A DNA stretch of 64,000 bases from Asparagopsis taxiformis (GCA_030407315.1 JALQPE010002096.1:186001-250000), one strand, 5' to 3'; counted from the first letter of the stretch, positions 30,277-40,417 are shown. Notes: a model not told the origin generated them from the sequence alone. Numbers and translations: made by a program.

Positions 30277-32169
30277 CTAATCAATGTGAACACTGGCATA
30301 AATCTTTCTCACAAATGCAAACGAAGACAAAAACCCTACGCTTCCAGTTCCGAGCGCAAACATCAGCGACCCCAGTAGCATGTATCCCGTATAAATAAGC
30401 GTGCTTACAATGTGAATACCCTCCAGTCCGGGCTGTGTGAACAAGAACACCAGACTGTACAGGAACACGTACATACCAGAAGATGCTGTTGAGAAGTACG
30501 CCGGCCACCACCAGTGATACGACTCCTTCGATAATTGCAAATAAGTGAGCACGATGCTGACTTCCGTGCATGTCACGAGGAGGATCAAGAACACGGCAAC
30601 CAAGAATCCAAAGAAGTAGAAGATTTCGTTTTGCCAGATACTGTTCAGGATGAACACCAACTCCATGAAAACCACACCGAATGGCAGGACGCCCGAGAAC
30701 ACGGCAAATAGTACATTCAAAAACGAGTTGGCATTCGGGATTTCTCTAGGAATCTGATTCGTACGCACCGGGAACTCATATGCCTTTTGCTTGTAACCGA
30801 CGAATGCACCGATTACGTTCAGCGGCACTGAAATACCGAACCACATAACGAGTAGTAGAAGCAGCGTCAAGAATGGGATCGCCCCGGTAGATCCACTCAC
30901 CCATAACAAAAAGTTGAGCATGAAGAACACGACAAACACAACTCCAGAAAACAGGAACGCAGATCCGAGAGTAACGCTCTTCTTGTTCGTGCCACCCAGG
31001 CCTGAATAGATGCGCGCCGAGAAATAACCGCAAATAGCGCTGGACAATACCCACAGGAACAGCATCGTTGTCAACAGACCTCCGCGGTTCGATGGCGAGA
31101 GGAATCCAAGCAATGCAAACACGAGTGTGACACTAGTCTGACACAGAATCTGGACACCGGAACCAATGAGCACTGACAAGAGTCCACTGGCAACCGGAGG
31201 ACGGAAGACGTCACCGTGGATGAGCTTCCAGCCAGACTCCTCCTGGATCTCCTCTTCATCATCAATGTTGTTGTAACGAGCAAAGTCCAAATACACTGTT
31301 CGGAGCAGGATCATGGCAACCATTGCGGTGAGGAACAGAGAAATCATCAAGGAGTTGATAATAGAGAACCATTGAATTTCCTTCAATTCCGGGTTTGCCT
31401 TGAGAAGAGGATCCCACCTAGTCGCCCATTCCAATTCTGATTCCTTGAATTCAACATCGTATGTATAGATGATTTTACCGGCATTACCCTTGAGGCAGGA
31501 AGCCTTCGGGCCCGGTTCACTACCACAGGTTGTAACGTCACCATCGTCATTCTTCTTGTGATCAATCGACATTGGGACAACCTCAAATCCGACGACACGA
31601 TAGAATTCCCTCGATTCACTGCCGTAGACAGTTCCACCTGGGAACGAGGGCTTGTGGTATTGGACAGTAAAATGGAGATGGTTGTGTAGACAAGTAGAGC
31701 CGTCCTTGTCCTTGCGACCGATAGGAAAACCGAGTTGGAATACATCCTCATCGAGTTCATTCTTACCACGAACGATGACTGGCAAGTTATCAAGATTGAG
31801 TCTAGCATTATACTCGTCCTCCACGCGGGTCCTGAAGAGGGCAATTTCCTTCGCGTCATAGTTCTTTTCGCAGAGAATTTTGCACTTTTCGTCGAGAAGC
31901 ATGGACAAGGCAAAGGAGGTATCCTCGGCTCTTTCGCCCATGAGCACCTGTCCTAGGGAAAGTCTGCTGTTTTTCTTTGGATTTTCCGGAGCACAAAAGG
32001 GCAGGGAATAATAGTCGAATGGGACGACATTTTTTGCTGACACAAGCTTATTGGCGAGAACTTTCAACGCGACGCCTTCCTCGTACTCTGTGGGAGCGAT
32101 GCCAGGCAGATAGAAGGAGGCTGAGAGGGAGAGGAGGGCCAGAAAGGCGCAGAGGAATGCGCAACGCAT
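30277..32169 (-). CDS. Transmembrane 9 superfamily member (TM9SF/EMP70)
   Basis: The 630-residue protein has a signal peptide (MRCAFLCAFLALLSLS), a large lumenal domain with the family motifs PFDYYSLPFC, LGQVLMGERA and NHLHFTVQYH, and nine membrane helices in the C-terminal half. It is closest to the TM9SF2/4 subgroup, Golgi and endosomal proteins involved in sorting of membrane proteins and cell adhesion. The family usually ends with a COPI-binding K-x-D; here the end is KIYASVHID, with His in place of Lys. ATG 32169 is used because the upstream extension starts at TTG. No introns. Confidence 0.93.
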   Translation of the reverse strand: MRCAFLCAFLALLSLSASFYLPGIAPTEYEEGVALKVLANKLVSAKNVVPFDYYSLPFCAPENPKKNSRLSLGQVLMGERAEDTSFALSMLLDEKCKILCEKNYDAKEIALFRTRVEDEYNARLNLDNLPVIVRGKNELDEDVFQLGFPIGRKDKDGSTCLHNHLHFTVQYHKPSFPGGTVYGSESREFYRVVGFEVVPMSIDHKKNDDGDVTTCGSEPGPKASCLKGNAGKIIYTYDVEFKESELEWATRWDPLLKANPELKEIQWFSIINSLMISLFLTAMVAMILLRTVYLDFARYNNIDDEEEIQEESGWKLIHGDVFRPPVASGLLSVLIGSGVQILCQTSVTLVFALLGFLSPSNRGGLLTTMLFLWVLSSAICGYFSARIYSGLGGTNKKSVTLGSAFLFSGVVFVVFFMLNFLLWVSGSTGAIPFLTLLLLLVMWFGISVPLNVIGAFVGYKQKAYEFPVRTNQIPREIPNANSFLNVLFAVFSGVLPFGVVFMELVFILNSIWQNEIFYFFGFLVAVFLILLVTCTEVSIVLTYLQLSKESYHWWWPAYFSTASSGMYVFLYSLVFLFTQPGLEGIHIVSTLIYTGYMLLGSLMFALGTGSVGFLSSFAFVRKIYASVHID

Positions 32170-32998
32170 GGCGATGGGTACGATGTGCAAGCGAGGCGGG
32201 TGACGAGGTATGCACGCAGCGATCGAATGGTTGGGTCGGGAATTATTTCAGCGATGATGAAATTGAGTTGACACCAGACAAGGGCAGCACGACGGACGTG
32301 GACGCCGCTGTTTTTGACGGGCCGGAAATGGAGGGTGATAAATAAAGAAATGTGGTATCGAAGGGGGCGAGCGAGCGAGCGAGTGATCTAATAGCGCGGC
32401 TGCAGCTGCATGGTTGTGTTTTGACGAGCGAAAATTACACTTGCAGTGGCTTTGATTGTCTGCCAACTTGATGGAAATAGGCGAGTCAAGAGCGGCAGTG
32501 TCAGAAGAATTGAATCTTAAAAATATTTTGTATTTTCTGTTTGTGGGAAAAAAAGTAGGAATTTTGGAGTTTGGATCCATTACAGTGTGCGCTGTAATGG
32601 GTGGGAATTGAAGTCGGGACTCGGAGCTGCAGCAATGCAACATGGATTACTCAATGAGATGCAAAGATGAAGAAATGTGGCGGTGGTGTAATGACACGGG
32701 CCGCAAGCGCAGTTTGATGTGTCTATAGTGAAAGACGGACGCAGGTTGAGCTTCCACTGGAGAAAGAAAAGCGAGAGATCAAGGGCAGGGCAGCATGATG
32801 GCATGCAAGGTAGGTGTACAGACCAATAGACGGGGCGGGATTGGAAATGATTTAGAAATGCACTGTATATCGTGTCGAAAAGGGTAGTAATAAAACACAA
32901 TTTTATAATTCCACTCGCTCAGTGGGCCGAGTCGAAAATATCGGCATGCATAACGAGCTCATAACAGTGGGTAACAGAGTCGGATGCATATGCACTCT
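32170..32998. other. Intergenic region with hairpin and GCGA tract
   Basis: About 830 bp upstream of TM9SF. It has a tetranucleotide tract of GCGA units at about 32367-32383 and a 9-bp perfect stem with a 6-nt loop at 32577-32600. No supported ORF. Confidence 0.45.
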
Positions 32999-33653
32999 CT
33001 AGACGGCCTCCTCACCCTTTGTCTCTTTATCCGTCTTTTCTTCCCCCTTATCTTCCGTTTCGGCGGCAGATTCCTTAGCTTTCTCCTCTCCCTTTGCTTC
33101 CTTTGCCGCTGCTCTTGCCTTCTTTGCCTCGCATAGAGAAGCGTAGACTAGAACAATACAAACACAATTGTGATGTCAGAAGCATGTAGATGATCATGAT
33201 GATGCGAGTACAAATATGGTGCACCTAAACGTACATGTTGCAATTCCCATCGACCATGCCCAAATGACACCGGCAACGACGGGGATTAAAAGAATTTGGA
33301 AAACACCTAATCGAATTGAAATCAATCGTGCGTTAGTGGTACATTCATAAGCATGGATTGAAAGAGAGCAAGCTTGTTCCATTCGACCTACCGATAACCA
33401 AGAAAGAGATGTCAAACTTTTTGCCCTCCTCTTTTTGGAAAAGGGAGAGGATAATTGTGGCGATTCCGGGGAAGAATATTTCTCCGATTAGGAAAAGAAT
33501 GGCTTGCAACAAGGGAAGTGGCTTGGGAAACTTGGTAACTTTTGTGAGAGACAACGACAAGCGGCCCAGTTGTTAGCATCGAGTGCGAGCGAGGCGCGCG
33601 AGCGAGCGAGTAGAACTAGAAAACAACTTACTATCAACTTCGGGAATTGCCAT
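32999..33653 (-). CDS. Small Spec3/Stum-like membrane protein, four exons
   Basis: Four exons join cleanly in phase: 33632-33653, 33392-33538, 33235-33306 and 32999-33147, with introns of 93, 85 and 87 nt (donors GTAAGT, GTAGGT and GTACGT). The product is 129 residues: MAIPEVDITKFPKPLP, two hydrophobic regions at about 16-42 (FFPGIATIILSLF) and 51-85 (GVFQILLIPVVAGVIWAWS), then a Lys/Glu/Ala-rich tail. The pattern P-x(2)-PG-IG-T and the later IWAWSMG recall the Spec3/Stum family, whose animal members are ciliary or mechanosensory; this match is from memory and moderate. It is the most intron-dense gene here. Intron 1 is rich in CTCG repeats. Confidence 0.65.
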
Positions 33654-34185
33654 GATGGTTGGGTTGGGTTGCGCTTTGAAGATCGGAAAGGGTGGCGACG
33701 TTTGTTGGTGCAGTTGGTGCGGTAGGCGTACAAGAGCGGTGTGGCGGAAGGAGTGCCTTAAGAGTGTAACGGATGTGACATGACGGCGAATCGGGGGGAG
33801 AGAAGTGACAAGTGAGATGTGTGTTTTCGGCAGAAGAAATGATACGAAAGATGGAGTTTGGAAAAACTATTTTTAACGAATCGAAATATATGTAAATACG
33901 ATGGTGGCACGCGGTACGAGCGCCGTCGCGGCAGCGAGATCATGGCAATCAGGGACAGTAAGCGCGGTACAGTATACCTTCCTGGTTAGCCGTCAATATC
34001 AAACGTTTAAATACAATATTATACATCGTAACGCCCAGTACGACGAGTCTACGTACTGCCCTCTAGCACGCTCCTGGCTGCATTGCAACGGAAACGTTGA
34101 GCCGGTTCGCACGTCTGCCCAAAAGACGTGGCGCCCACACATCTGTCCGCACCGCACCATGATTGCTCCCGCTCCATAAATTATC
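33654..34185. other. Intergenic region
   Basis: 532 bp between two minus-strand genes, containing the Spec3-like gene's promoter. No ORF, TATA box or repeat was supported. Confidence 0.4.
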
Positions 34186-35628
34186 CTACACCGATGGCGG
34201 TTCCTCATTCTCCAAGTCGATACTCACCTCGCCCGTCGAGTAGCGCGGCACTTGGTTCACCATAGATTTCAGCACCAGTGCAAACGAACGTCCGCCTCCA
34301 CTCCGGTCCGCTTCCACTTCGAATTGCTTCGAATTGGACATTACAAATGCGCGCCATGAGCGCGAGTCATGCGGCACATCTACATGCGATATTCTCCTCG
34401 ACACCGCCCACAGTGCCAACCATGCCAATGTCACAATCACCATCAGTACAATGAAGAATATCGCCTTGCTCCAGTCAAATGTGCCGCATGTTCGGTACAC
34501 CGGCACCATACGTTGACAGGTGGAAGATCCGTCTTCCGCCTTGAGTGCAAACAACGCCTTGAGAGTGTCACTCGCGCTCAAAGCTGCCCATCGCTGCAAT
34601 TCGTTGCCCACGCCAGACCGCTGCACCCCAGGTTGTTCCATCTGACTTGTTCGGTACAGTGACACCGCATGCGCTAAATCCCGCGATTTCAAACCTGGAC
34701 TGTCACACGTAATATCATAAACTCGCGTACGATTCGATTCTAATGCTAAATCCCATGGCTCCGGTTCACGGTCAAACAACCGTGCCACCTCGCTTGTTGA
34801 CAACAGTGTCTCCACACCCCTCACACGAATTCGACCTAGATTTGTTTCCTCATCATTCCTTATCGCCTGCTCTGGCATTTCCCAGAAAATGAACCCTGCA
34901 CCTAGTGCGCCATCATAGGTGATGTCACCCAATGCAAACCTACCCTCTGAAGTTCCACTACCATGCCCGTCCAAATGAGCCAACGAAGCGTTGGAAACCA
35001 CCGTATCAAACGGTCCACCGCTCAAAAACACCGTCATCGTGCCGCACTCTTCGCAGCTACTTACAGTAGACTTACAATTGTACGCAAACAACTTTCGCAA
35101 ATCCGTAGTTAGCATAGATGTATCCACTTGCGCCAACTGATGCACCTCACCAGCCACCATCGACTTGGACGCTCCTTCGAACACGACATCCCACTCCTGG
35201 TCGACCCAGGTGAAGCGTTGGACGAGCAGAGCAGCCGAGGCGACGCCGACATCGGAATGGCCCGCCCATGGGGTGGCGCACACGCCAACCGGCGACGGCA
35301 CCGTCTCGGGCGCACAGTCGAGGCGCAAATCGATGCCCGTCTCGAAGATCAGCTCAGCCGGCAGGAAGAGAAGAGCGAATATCATGATGGCAAACGACCA
35401 TATAGCTGTGTCCCACATGGAAATACGATGGTGTGTAAACGCCAGACTGGCGCTGAGCCAGTGAAAGACATTGGTCTCGTCCGAGTCGGTGGCTTTCGTT
35501 CTGCCCTGATGGGTCAGTTGTAGTCGGGCAATAGATACGTAGATAGCTTGTAGGAGCAGTGCAAGTAGCGCGTGGACGAACCACAGCGCGGCGTTGAGGC
35601 TTGCGTTGAGGAATGCGATGGAGAACAT
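34186..35628 (-). CDS. Unrecognised membrane protein with a large extracytoplasmic domain
   Basis: I do not recognise this 480-residue protein. It has two hydrophobic segments near the N-terminus (about 5-35 and 72-95, the latter SFAIMIFALLFLPAEL), a roughly 290-residue hydrophilic region, and one helix at about 393-415 (AIFFIVLMVIVTLAWLALW) followed by a 65-residue tail. The middle region has several Cys likely to pair (YNCKSTVSSCEECGTM, then ITCDSPG and CQRMVPVYRTCG) and Asn-x-Ser/Thr sites, suggesting a lumenal or extracellular domain. Codon use looks like the neighbours and no intron is needed. It may be lineage-specific. Confidence 0.75.
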   Translation of the reverse strand: MFSIAFLNASLNAALWFVHALLALLLQAIYVSIARLQLTHQGRTKATDSDETNVFHWLSASLAFTHHRISMWDTAIWSFAIMIFALLFLPAELIFETGIDLRLDCAPETVPSPVGVCATPWAGHSDVGVASAALLVQRFTWVDQEWDVVFEGASKSMVAGEVHQLAQVDTSMLTTDLRKLFAYNCKSTVSSCEECGTMTVFLSGGPFDTVVSNASLAHLDGHGSGTSEGRFALGDITYDGALGAGFIFWEMPEQAIRNDEETNLGRIRVRGVETLLSTSEVARLFDREPEPWDLALESNRTRVYDITCDSPGLKSRDLAHAVSLYRTSQMEQPGVQRSGVGNELQRWAALSASDTLKALFALKAEDGSSTCQRMVPVYRTCGTFDWSKAIFFIVLMVIVTLAWLALWAVSRRISHVDVPHDSRSWRAFVMSNSKQFEVEADRSGGGRSFALVLKSMVNQVPRYSTGEVSIDLENEEPPSV

Positions 35629-37295
35629 TTGGACTGGGGGTTGGTTTGGAAAGTGGGGAAGGACGGGATAGAGATGACCGATGCGTTAAATTGATCACGT
35701 GAACGGCGCAGGCGGGCGGTATGATGATGGCCTGAAGACGTATAATTTGAATGTGAGGGCCGGATTACATCGGCAGACGGCATCATGAGGCGGTAGAAAT
35801 TTGGAGATTGGGTAAGTTTACATCCGATGATTGGTAGTTAATCATATCAGAACTCCAATGTTGTGCCGCTTCGGATCGGATCGCTGTGCAGGTTACTGTA
35901 GGCTGGATGTGTCGGGTCAGGCGGCGCGCTGGACAGTGGCACACGTAATTTGTTGAAGGGTAGATGATGATGTAGTCTATGAGAAAGGACGATAACTCTG
36001 GCAGGGAAACTGGTCGGCGAGTGGTTGATAGCATAACAAATTATGTGCGGGCGGTCTGGTTGCGTGTGAGCGAGCAAGCGAGCGAGCGGCCATGACTACA
36101 CAGGGTCATGCTTTACAATATGAGTTGTACGGCAGAGAGACGATGAGGCGGGGCGGGGCGGGGTGGGGCTGCCTTGGTGGAAGTCGGACGCATCGATTGT
36201 CGTTGATATGGCAAAGTCATGTTGCGTCACTATTGGACAAGGGAAACTTTAAATTACAGCAGATGAATCCGTGTCAGATTACAACCCTAACCCTAGATGA
36301 CAGGATGCCATCGGCGTGTCATGATGGACGGCAGCCGCGCGGCACGCTCCGTTTATGTGCCGCGCTGCTTCGACATCGGGACACTGCAACTTGGCGTGTA
36401 ACAGCGCCACCAGGCACTACGTAACGACGCTTGCGTACGTTCTACACGTAGTCAAGAGGCCGTCTGTTTATGTCAGTAGTATGTTACGCATGTCCATTTC
36501 CAGTTGGACGTGACACCATGTGCAACCTCCCGCCTATTTTTTCGTCGAATATCCATTCAGCGTCATCCCACCTCTGTCGGGCTGGTCCCCGCAATAGATC
36601 TCGAGTCATCTTTCGCGTTTCGTTGCTTTGTTCACATTTAGGCTACATCATCAATGCCTTGTATGAAACAAGTCGCCGGAAAGCATCTGGATGCACGTTT
36701 CGTCAATAACAACGCCCTGCACTAATGCGCAATCCTCTGCATACCTCTCTCTGTCAGCTCACTCGCCGTGCTTGAAGCAACCGCGCTCAGCCAGGATGCT
36801 TCAACAAACTCGCTGTGCTATTTCCAATCGATACATATCGCGATAAATGCACAGCTCGCGTTCTATCTATACATGACATACCGCTCCATCCCACATCACC
36901 CTGATAGGTCTGATTCAACCGATATCTACTCCTCACATACAACCAAGTTGACCACTGTCCATGTACCATCTGCACAATCGGACTGCGACAACATAGAGAA
37001 CCGAACTAAACCTTATTGCCAACTACGGTTGCAATGATGGACTCAACCATCACACCAATGGGATATCATGTTTGTCAGAGACTTTTCGAGAAGCTGTAGT
37101 ACAGCGACAAGAACAAAATGTCCAGACATTTACAAATTTTCCGACTGAAATTTTTTCCTAGAAATCAAAACCACTCCTCGTTATGTATTTCGACGCCAAC
37201 AGATGGCCAATTGGCAGGCTGTATTTCGCCTCATTGCATCTCCACCCTCGCATTGAATTGCTGAATCATTTCAACCTGCCTGCCGACAATCCGCA
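35629..37295. other. Divergent intergenic region with G-quadruplex motif
   Basis: 1.67 kb without a supported gene. It holds a GCGA-type tract near 36066-36087, a G-quadruplex motif at 36150-36168 and a two-unit CCCTAA stretch at 36283-36295. ORFs are short and overlap on both strands. Confidence 0.45.
36150..36168 (+). other. Perfect G-quadruplex motif
   Basis: Four runs of four G separated by single bases (C, C, T). Single-base loops favour a very stable parallel quadruplex in vitro. Confidence 0.8.
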
Positions 37296-38108
37296 ATGGT
37301 GCTTCAGTCCGTGAGTGCATTTATAGCCCGACCGCCCGCGCAGGTTGCCTTCAAGCCGCGACAATTCGCTGTCTGTTCTAAACCACTTCCGTTTCATCGA
37401 GTTCAAACCTCTCGACGCGCACGTGCTACACCATCCACAATCAGAATGGTCAAGACTGAATCTACTATGCTGCCTCTCGGCACCTCGGCGCCTTCTTTCA
37501 ATCTACTGGAACCTCTGACGGGTAAGAACGTATCGCTGGAGGCTGTTCGAGGCGAAAAGGGAACGCTTGTGGTCTTCATGTGCAATCACTGTCCATTCGT
37601 CATCCTTCTCAGGGATCAGCTCAAGTCGCTTGGCGCCGATTTCAAGCAAATGGGCATTTCAATGGTTGGTATCTCCAGTAACGACGTTTCCTCCTTCCCA
37701 CAGGACGGAGTGGGTCCCATGGCTGCCATGGCGCGATCTCAATTCTCTACCTTTCCATACTTGTACGATGAGACGCAGGACATCGCAAAGGCGTACAGAG
37801 CTGCTTGTACACCTGATGTGTATTTGTTCGATGCAGATTTGAAACTGGTTTACAGGTATGTTTTTGAAATCGTTACAATTGTTCCCTGCCATGTTGTTGC
37901 TGCTGTACTGACAGATTTTCATTCATTTGTGTCATCTAGAGGACGAGTTGATGAGGCCACACCCGGAAACGGCAAGCCCGTGACTGGTGCCTGCCTACGC
38001 GCCGCCGCTGATAAACTTGTGAGCGGACAACCTATTCCGGAGGATTCTATGTATCCGTCCATTGGATGCAACATCAAGTGGAAAGAGGATAACTGGCCGA
38101 ATTATTAA
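37296..38108 (+). CDS. Plastid-targeted thioredoxin-fold (AhpC/TSA-like) protein
   Basis: After a Ser/Arg-rich leader of about 50 residues that looks like a transit peptide, the protein has the thioredoxin-fold family motifs TLVVFMCNHCPFV (CNHC redox pair), GISSNDVSSFPQD, FPYLYDETQDIAKAY and the C-terminal PSIGCNIKWK. Bacterial and plastid homologues are small redox or peroxidase-like proteins of uncertain substrate. Family sequence continues from DLKLVYR directly to GRVDEATPGNG, so an 84-nt intron (37856-37939, GTATGT to TCTAG) is removed, leaving 242 residues. The intron is a multiple of three with no stop, so retention would still give an open 270-residue protein. Confidence 0.82.
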   Translation: MVLQSVSAFIARPPAQVAFKPRQFAVCSKPLPFHRVQTSRRARATPSTIRMVKTESTMLPLGTSAPSFNLLEPLTGKNVSLEAVRGEKGTLVVFMCNHCPFVILLRDQLKSLGADFKQMGISMVGISSNDVSSFPQDGVGPMAAMARSQFSTFPYLYDETQDIAKAYRAACTPDVYLFDADLKLVYRYVFEIVTIVPCHVVAAVLTDFHSFVSSRGRVDEATPGNGKPVTGACLRAAADKLVSGQPIPEDSMYPSIGCNIKWKEDNWPNY

Positions 38109-38178
38109 AGTTTGCATGATCGTTAAAGTAGCATTCGCTGCACATCGGTAACCACCATACGTCACAAGCGCTGCTAAT

Positions 38179-39186
38179 CTACATAAAAGGATTGATAAAT
38201 GGAGCAGGGCGCTCCAACACGTCACCATTCATAAACTGCATAGCATTCGGTAGCACGTTCTGAACATGAGAAGCCAAACCACCAGCAGGCAATGCGCCCG
38301 GCGGCGGAGAAAATGAGCCAAACTGTGCCATTGCGTCAGCCACTTGCGACACACTCGGCGCCGGTGAATACCACCCTCCAGACGGTGCCATTGCATCCAT
38401 ACCGCGAGCGCTGCCGGGCGGCGACGAAAATCTGCTTCCAAACTGCGAATATGATTGCGGCGTCGCAGTAGCGGTGGGAACATACGACGCCGTTGCAGTC
38501 GCTGTGGCGCTAGGAGCGTACGACGCCGTTGCAGTCGGCACAATAGGCGTCTGGACACCCGCGAAAACAGCACCAACAGCAGCACCGCTCGCTCGTTGTG
38601 CGTCCACAGATGGCATTGTCCCAGCTTGCATCGGATTCGGCATGCCGGAATATCCAAACATTGCCAATGGATTACCCTGATGAATTCGCAACAAATGATG
38701 CGTCATCCTCAACGTCTCATTATTCTGCTGCTGCATGAGTTGCAGCATGAGCGCGGTTTGCTTTTTCTGCAGCCCGGTATACTCTTTCATGGCGGCCAAA
38801 GTATCAATGGCCTGTTGTTTCCGCCGCGCTTCGAGTCGCTTCTGGTCTTCCAGACCTTTGTGTATCGCATCCCGATACGACATGTAGGCCGGCTGCGAGG
38901 GCGGCTGAAAGCCTGCGGGAGCGACGGGCGGTTGCGCCGGACGCGCATCGCCCGGCTGCGGGTACCAGACCGCTGGACGAGCGGGTGGCGCGGGCGCGAC
39001 GGGTGGTGGCGCAGTGAAGCCGCGCTCCATGGCGGACGGTGGCAGCGTGAACGACTCGTAGCGCGACATTGTTGTGAAAGTGCGTGACGTGCCATTAGGG
39101 GCCGTTGCGCTTTCAGTGAGATGTATCGGTGGGTATGAAAAGGTGTGCAAGCTGGACGGTAAGCAAAATGGTGACGGTGCGTTCAT
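38179..39186 (-). CDS. Low-complexity Pro/Ala/Ser-rich protein with a short coiled coil
   Basis: I do not recognise a family. The N-terminal third is Pro-rich (APPPVAPAPPARPAVWYPQ). A basic and Gln-rich helix at about residues 110-165 (DQKRLEARRKQQAIDTLAAM, then MLQLMQQQNNETLRM) could form a coiled coil. The C-terminal half has Ala-Thr repeats (PTATASYAPSATATATASYV) and Gly/Ser/Phe-rich sequence. The Ala-Thr repeat reflects a DNA repeat of about 50 bp near 38490-38545. ATG 39186 is the longest start; MSRYESF at 39069 is an equally good one. This may be a scaffold or RNA-granule type protein, but that is speculation. Confidence 0.6.
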   Translation of the reverse strand: MNAPSPFCLPSSLHTFSYPPIHLTESATAPNGTSRTFTTMSRYESFTLPPSAMERGFTAPPPVAPAPPARPAVWYPQPGDARPAQPPVAPAGFQPPSQPAYMSYRDAIHKGLEDQKRLEARRKQQAIDTLAAMKEYTGLQKKQTALMLQLMQQQNNETLRMTHHLLRIHQGNPLAMFGYSGMPNPMQAGTMPSVDAQRASGAAVGAVFAGVQTPIVPTATASYAPSATATATASYVPTATATPQSYSQFGSRFSSPPGSARGMDAMAPSGGWYSPAPSVSQVADAMAQFGSFSPPPGALPAGGLASHVQNVLPNAMQFMNGDVLERPAPFINPFM

Positions 39187-39399
39187 GATGATTCTTCCCG
39201 ACAATTTGTTCTCCTCATTCTCGTTCGATCTGAGGACCGATGCGCCGTGAATTCATTCGCTGTATGACCTCATATCTGTCTACGTGTACACGATGTAGCT
39301 GGAATGTTGCTGTATGCCTGACCGTGCAGCCCAGCAGCGCCCACAGGCGCTCGCTACACCTACACTTTACTGTCATTCTAGGATTTTATCGATCGTTTA

Positions 39400-39478
39400 G
39401 CGTTCGTCGTTCATCTTGAATCGTTCAGCTCTCAACTTTCACTTTTCATCATTCACCATTCAACGTTCAACTTTTCTT
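39400..39478. repeat. Degenerate GTTCA/TTCAC short repeats in the arm flank
   Basis: A run of about eight imperfect GTTCAAC, TTCAC and TTCATC units. The mirrored copy lies at 42966-43044, and four of the substitutions between the arms fall here. Confidence 0.5.
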
Positions 39479-39778
39479 ATTCCGTATTGATCGGCGGTGT
39501 CGCGATTCTTACGGGTGTCGTATTTGTACATCGTTGCACTTTTTGCTGCAATGCATCAGCTGGCAAGCTTGTACAAGAATGAAATAGCGAGCTTCATGGA
39601 CTTTCGCACGACCAGGCACCAACAGAATATTTCCACTCCTCTTATGCCATATTAAATAAGCAGCCCCACACCGTTCTCGTCACCTCTTGACCACCCCTCT
39701 CCCCCCTTCTTGGCGCATACATACACTCTACATTTCCCCTATACATCATTCTGTCACATCAATCAACCAATCAATCAA

Positions 39779-40417
39779 TCATATTGTAATCTCCGTCCGA
39801 GCATTCGCAATGCTCAGTGCAACATCGACGTCAGCTAGAAATGCATCGTACCTCTCCTCCAAATTGTGTATGATCTTCTCACAGTTCAGTGGATCCACCA
39901 CCACCGCCTCATTGCTCTCCTTGTACGGCTTTGCAATCCGCTCGTGATCCACCTTTGACAGTTGCACATCCTTGTTCCCATATGTGGATTCCAGAAGCCT
40001 CTGCAGTCTCCGCTCCATGTCACGATTCAGCATATCGACACGGTCGTGTTTCTCCGCCAGATGCTTCCTCATCTTGTACACCAGTTCCTTCTCGATCTCG
40101 ATCAGGTTCTTGCGTTCAATGGCCTCTGCAATTGTCATTTTCTCGCCGGCAATTTCGACCGGCGTGCTCGCATTGGCGAGCACGAGGACCGTTTTGATCT
40201 TGCGTCGACGAGAGATGAGATCGTTGATGGACTGCCACGTGGCTTTAGCTTTTTTCTCAAAATCTGGCTGTGACTTGATGGAAGCCTCGAAGGTTCCGTT
40301 CTCGCCCTTTCCCTTGCGCACGGCAACGGGCTCGAAGTTGTTGACGAGGGTGTCGATACGTTTTGAGAGGAGCTTTAGCTCTACGAGAGCTTTTGTGAGG
40401 GTGATGGTCTCTGGCAT
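39779..40417 (-). CDS. Duplicated 212-residue coiled-coil protein, left copy
   Basis: Begins MPETITLTKALVELKLLSKR and ends IANARTEITI. Charged amphipathic helices dominate. A short predicted beta segment sits in the middle, where VLANASTPVEIAGEKMTIAE reads like a small hairpin followed by the helix EAIERKNLIEIEKEL. The overall look resembles small coiled-coil proteins of phages and bacteria, an impression from memory that needs a search. No signal peptide or membrane segment. The sequence is the same as the right copy in every residue and, by eye, every base. It is intronless and has its own TATA-like element at 40478-40484. Function unknown. Confidence 0.85.
   Translation of the reverse strand: MPETITLTKALVELKLLSKRIDTLVNNFEPVAVRKGKGENGTFEASIKSQPDFEKKAKATWQSINDLISRRRKIKTVLVLANASTPVEIAGEKMTIAEAIERKNLIEIEKELVYKMRKHLAEKHDRVDMLNRDMERRLQRLLESTYGNKDVQLSKVDHERIAKPYKESNEAVVVDPLNCEKIIHNLEERYDAFLADVDVALSIANARTEITI

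Noticed and set aside
36283..36295. Two CCCTAA units resembling a telomere repeat
   Set aside because: Too short to show an internal telomere; two units are expected by chance at this scale.
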